Assembly: GCA_003644175.1 (NCBI GenBank)
Contig: QNBS01000153.1
Location: 1-5,980, forward strand
From: Planctomycetota bacterium
GTDB taxonomy: Bacteria; Planctomycetota; Phycisphaerae; Sedimentisphaerales; Anaerohalosphaeraceae
Reading direction: 5' to 3'
Length of the DNA: 5,980 nucleotides
Of the stretch, positions 4,543 through 5,980 are shown piece by piece. Within the stretch, counting starts at the first letter, position 1; the number at the start of each line of letters is the position of its first letter. The translations under genes were made by a program, and so were the position numbers. The notes under the pieces were generated by a model, which was not told the DNA's origin, searched no databases, and was given only the letters and a program-made list of their open reading frames with translations.

Positions 4543-4893
4543 ATGAAATTTGAACGTGAACTGTTGAAAGGTGTCGCGCCGGTAGTGGTTCTGGAGATTC
4601 TTTCGCGCGGGCGGATGTACGGCTATGAGTTGAGCGAAGCGATCGAGCGGCGAAGCGGCAATATCCTTTCGTTGGGTAAGGGCACGCTGTATCCGCTGCT
4701 GTACAACCTCGAGGCCAAGGGCTTCGTCCAGGCCGAGTGGGAAGAAAACGAAAGCAAGCGAAAGCGTCGCTATTATTCGATCACGAGCGAGGGCAAAGAC
4801 CAGTTGGCCCGCCAGAAAGAACAGTGGCGGCAACTCCAGCAGGGAGTCGCCATGGTATTCGGCATGCTAAAGCCCGGCCTTAGTCCGGCGTAG
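4543..4893 (+). CDS. PadR-family transcriptional regulator
   Basis: The product is a 116-residue winged-helix repressor. The family pattern is complete: VVLEILSRGRMYGYELSEAI (16-35), SLGKGTLYPLLYNLEAKGFV (43-62) for the recognition helix and turn, and RRYYSIT (75-81) for the wing, followed by an amphipathic helix (82-107) that serves dimerisation in this family. It is a short (subfamily-2-like) member. The chosen ATG has GGAGG eight bases upstream. An ATG 11 codons earlier (4510) also follows an AAGGAAG, but its position only about 10 bases after the expected transcript start makes it less likely. A promoter with an overlapping ACAT/ATGT palindrome lies upstream, suggesting autoregulation. 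The next gene encodes a HAAS-like membrane protein, a common PadR partner. The inducing signal cannot be read from the sequence. Confidence 0.93.
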   Translation: MKFERELLKGVAPVVVLEILSRGRMYGYELSEAIERRSGNILSLGKGTLYPLLYNLEAKGFVQAEWEENESKRKRRYYSITSEGKDQLARQKEQWRQLQQGVAMVFGMLKPGLSPA

Positions 4894-4894
4894 G

Positions 4895-4938
4895 TGTCCA
4901 TTCCGTTAAGTCATGAAAAATTCGATCCGGAAGGGACA
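4895..4938 (+). promoter_or_regulatory. Hairpin sequestering the ribosome-binding site of the HAAS-like gene
   Basis: TGTCCATTCCG (4895-4905) pairs with CGGAAGGGACA (4928-4938) at 10 of 11 positions, leaving a 22-base loop. The 3' arm contains the AAGGGA ribosome site (4931-4936) of the gene starting at 4944. The 5' arm starts two bases after the padR stop codon (4891-4893), so a ribosome finishing padR would melt it. The loop holds an ATG (4913) opening a nine-codon frame that stops at 4940-4942, one base before the next start. Confidence 0.5.
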
Positions 4939-4943
4939 GTGAA

Positions 4944-5980
4944 ATGAAAAACCCGACATACGAGAATCTGCCGCAGATACTGGCCGATTACATCGACTCG
5001 CTGATCAAGGGGGTGGGTGGAAACAGACAGGTGCGATTGGAGGTCGCCGAAGAAATCGGACATCATTTCGTCGATGCAATGGGCGAATCCGCCGGCGATG
5101 AGGACAAAGAGGAACTTGCACGAGAACTAATGGAAAATTTTGGAGATATAAAAATGCTTGGAAAATTGATTAAACGAGGCAAGAAGCGGTGTCGTCCTTT
5201 ATGGCAGAAGGTGCTTTTGCAAAGCCTGTATACACTGTGCGGGCTTATCGTGTTCATCATTCTATACGGCGTCTGGTTTCTCATGGGCAGGCCTACGTTA
5301 AGCATTGACTATCTTGCACGTCTCAATGAGATGACAAGGCCTGCGGCGGCAGCGGGCGAAAACGCCTGGCCTGACTATGAGAAGGCTATCGAGCTTTATG
5401 TGGCGCCGGACGAGATCGACAAGGGTCGGGGATTTACGGAAGAGGGAGAATTGCCCGATAAGAGGCGTCTTAACCAGATCGTGGCCAGGACGGCGGGAAG
5501 GGAGGATTATGTTCTTTACGGGGAATTGGGTTCGGAAGAACAAACGGCAATCACCGAATGGATTGACCGCAACGAGGAGGCATGGGCACATTATGCCGAA
5601 GCGAGCAGGAAGGCCTATTGCTATCGCGAATATACGATGGGCGATGAGGAAGGTCATCCGATGCTGCTTGAGGTTTTGCTGCCGCACCTTAGCGAGATAC
5701 GCGATATGGCGCGGTTGGGCGTGTGGCGAAGTGAAAAGCAGACACACGAAGGCAAAGATCAAGAGGCGGTGGAGACCTGCCTTACGCTTATTCGAGCGGG
5801 GCTTCACTGGCACTGCAACAAGGGGATACTGATCGAGCAGTTGGTGGGACAGGCGATAATTCGATTGGGGCTTGAGCAGATGCTTGTGATGGTGGCAAAG
5901 GACGAGTTGTCGTCGGAAGAAATGGCGAGGGTTCAGCAGGAACTTGCGGCGATTTTCAAGGACGGCTTTCCGCATATGAC
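4944..5980 (+). CDS. HAAS-like single-pass membrane protein, 3' end beyond the window
   Basis: The reading frame stays open for 345 codons to the window edge. Residues 12-82 resemble the HAAS (DUF1700-like) helical domain often found beside PadR genes: YIDSLIKG, RQVRLEVAEEIGHHFVDAM, then ELARELMENFGDIKMLGK. A lysine/arginine cluster (78-84) precedes one transmembrane helix (about 90-114). This places the HAAS part in the cytoplasm and the rest outside by the positive-inside rule. The outer part (from 115) is charged and mostly helical, with NAWPDYEKAIELY (140-152) and a rather hydrophobic helix near 293-317. I do not recognise this region and assign no enzymatic role. The start has AAGGGA seven bases upstream. 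The gene lies 50 bases after padR and surely shares its transcript. The ribosome site can be hidden in a hairpin. It is probably controlled by, or signals to, PadR. Confidence 0.85.
   Translation, partial: MKNPTYENLPQILADYIDSLIKGVGGNRQVRLEVAEEIGHHFVDAMGESAGDEDKEELARELMENFGDIKMLGKLIKRGKKRCRPLWQKVLLQSLYTLCGLIVFIILYGVWFLMGRPTLSIDYLARLNEMTRPAAAAGENAWPDYEKAIELYVAPDEIDKGRGFTEEGELPDKRRLNQIVARTAGREDYVLYGELGSEEQTAITEWIDRNEEAWAHYAEASRKAYCYREYTMGDEEGHPMLLEVLLPHLSEIRDMARLGVWRSEKQTHEGKDQEAVETCLTLIRAGLHWHCNKGILIEQLVGQAIIRLGLEQMLVMVAKDELSSEEMARVQQELAAIFKDGFPHM

Noticed and set aside
5298..5975. Minus-strand open frame of 225 codons at the right end
   Set aside because: It is antisense to the HAAS-like gene, which has a good ribosome site, domain and operon context.
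1..5980. CRISPR array, tRNA, rRNA, known riboswitch or transposase gene
   Set aside because: I saw no regularly spaced repeats, no tRNA cloverleaf, no rRNA signature and no conserved riboswitch core on either strand, and no transposase-like frame.

Overview
This is a bacterial chromosomal window of about 50% GC carrying five protein genes. None is a housekeeping marker that fixes the taxon. The B12-fold protein with a basic tail, a solitary E2 catalytic domain, and a PadR regulator beside a HAAS-type membrane protein together resemble what uncultured planctomycete-like (PVC) genomes carry. That placement is inference only.

Layout. A leftward gene (5-739) encodes a cobalamin-binding-fold protein with a displaced lower-ligand histidine. 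A gene-free stretch of about 610 bases follows. It holds GC-rich foldable segments and a 135-bp inverted-repeat cassette (1176-1310) that encloses a common dispersed bacterial palindrome. Next come two rightward, tightly spaced genes, mlaE (1353-2174) and mlaF (2187-3020). They form the permease/ATPase core of an MCE-type lipid transporter, but no MCE substrate-binding gene adjoins them. A leftward gene (3397-4092) converges on them and encodes a lone 2-oxoacid dehydrogenase acyltransferase domain whose catalytic histidine is arginine. On the right is a rightward pair: a PadR-family repressor (4543-4893) and a HAAS-like single-pass membrane protein (4944 to beyond the window end).

The most interesting content lies between the genes. 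(1) Between mlaF and the E2 gene is what looks like a complete unannotated small-RNA gene on the minus strand. It has an A/T-rich UP-like tract, TTGACA, a 17-base spacer, CATAAT, about 87 nt of transcript with one stem-loop, and an intrinsic terminator with a seven-U tail. (2) Between the E2 and padR promoters is a 174-bp near-palindrome with 16-bp perfect ends, like a MITE or a large structured element. (3) The padR promoter is overlaid by a perfect 8-bp inverted repeat, a likely PadR operator. (4) The padR/HAAS junction can form an 11-bp hairpin that buries the ribosome-binding site of the HAAS gene, and a nine-codon mini-ORF starts in its loop. This suggests translational coupling of the repressor and its membrane partner.

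How the genes work together: MlaE and MlaF would form one inner-membrane ABC transporter. PadR probably controls its own operon and thus the HAAS-like membrane protein. Nothing in the sequence links the B12-fold protein or the E2-like protein functionally to their neighbours.
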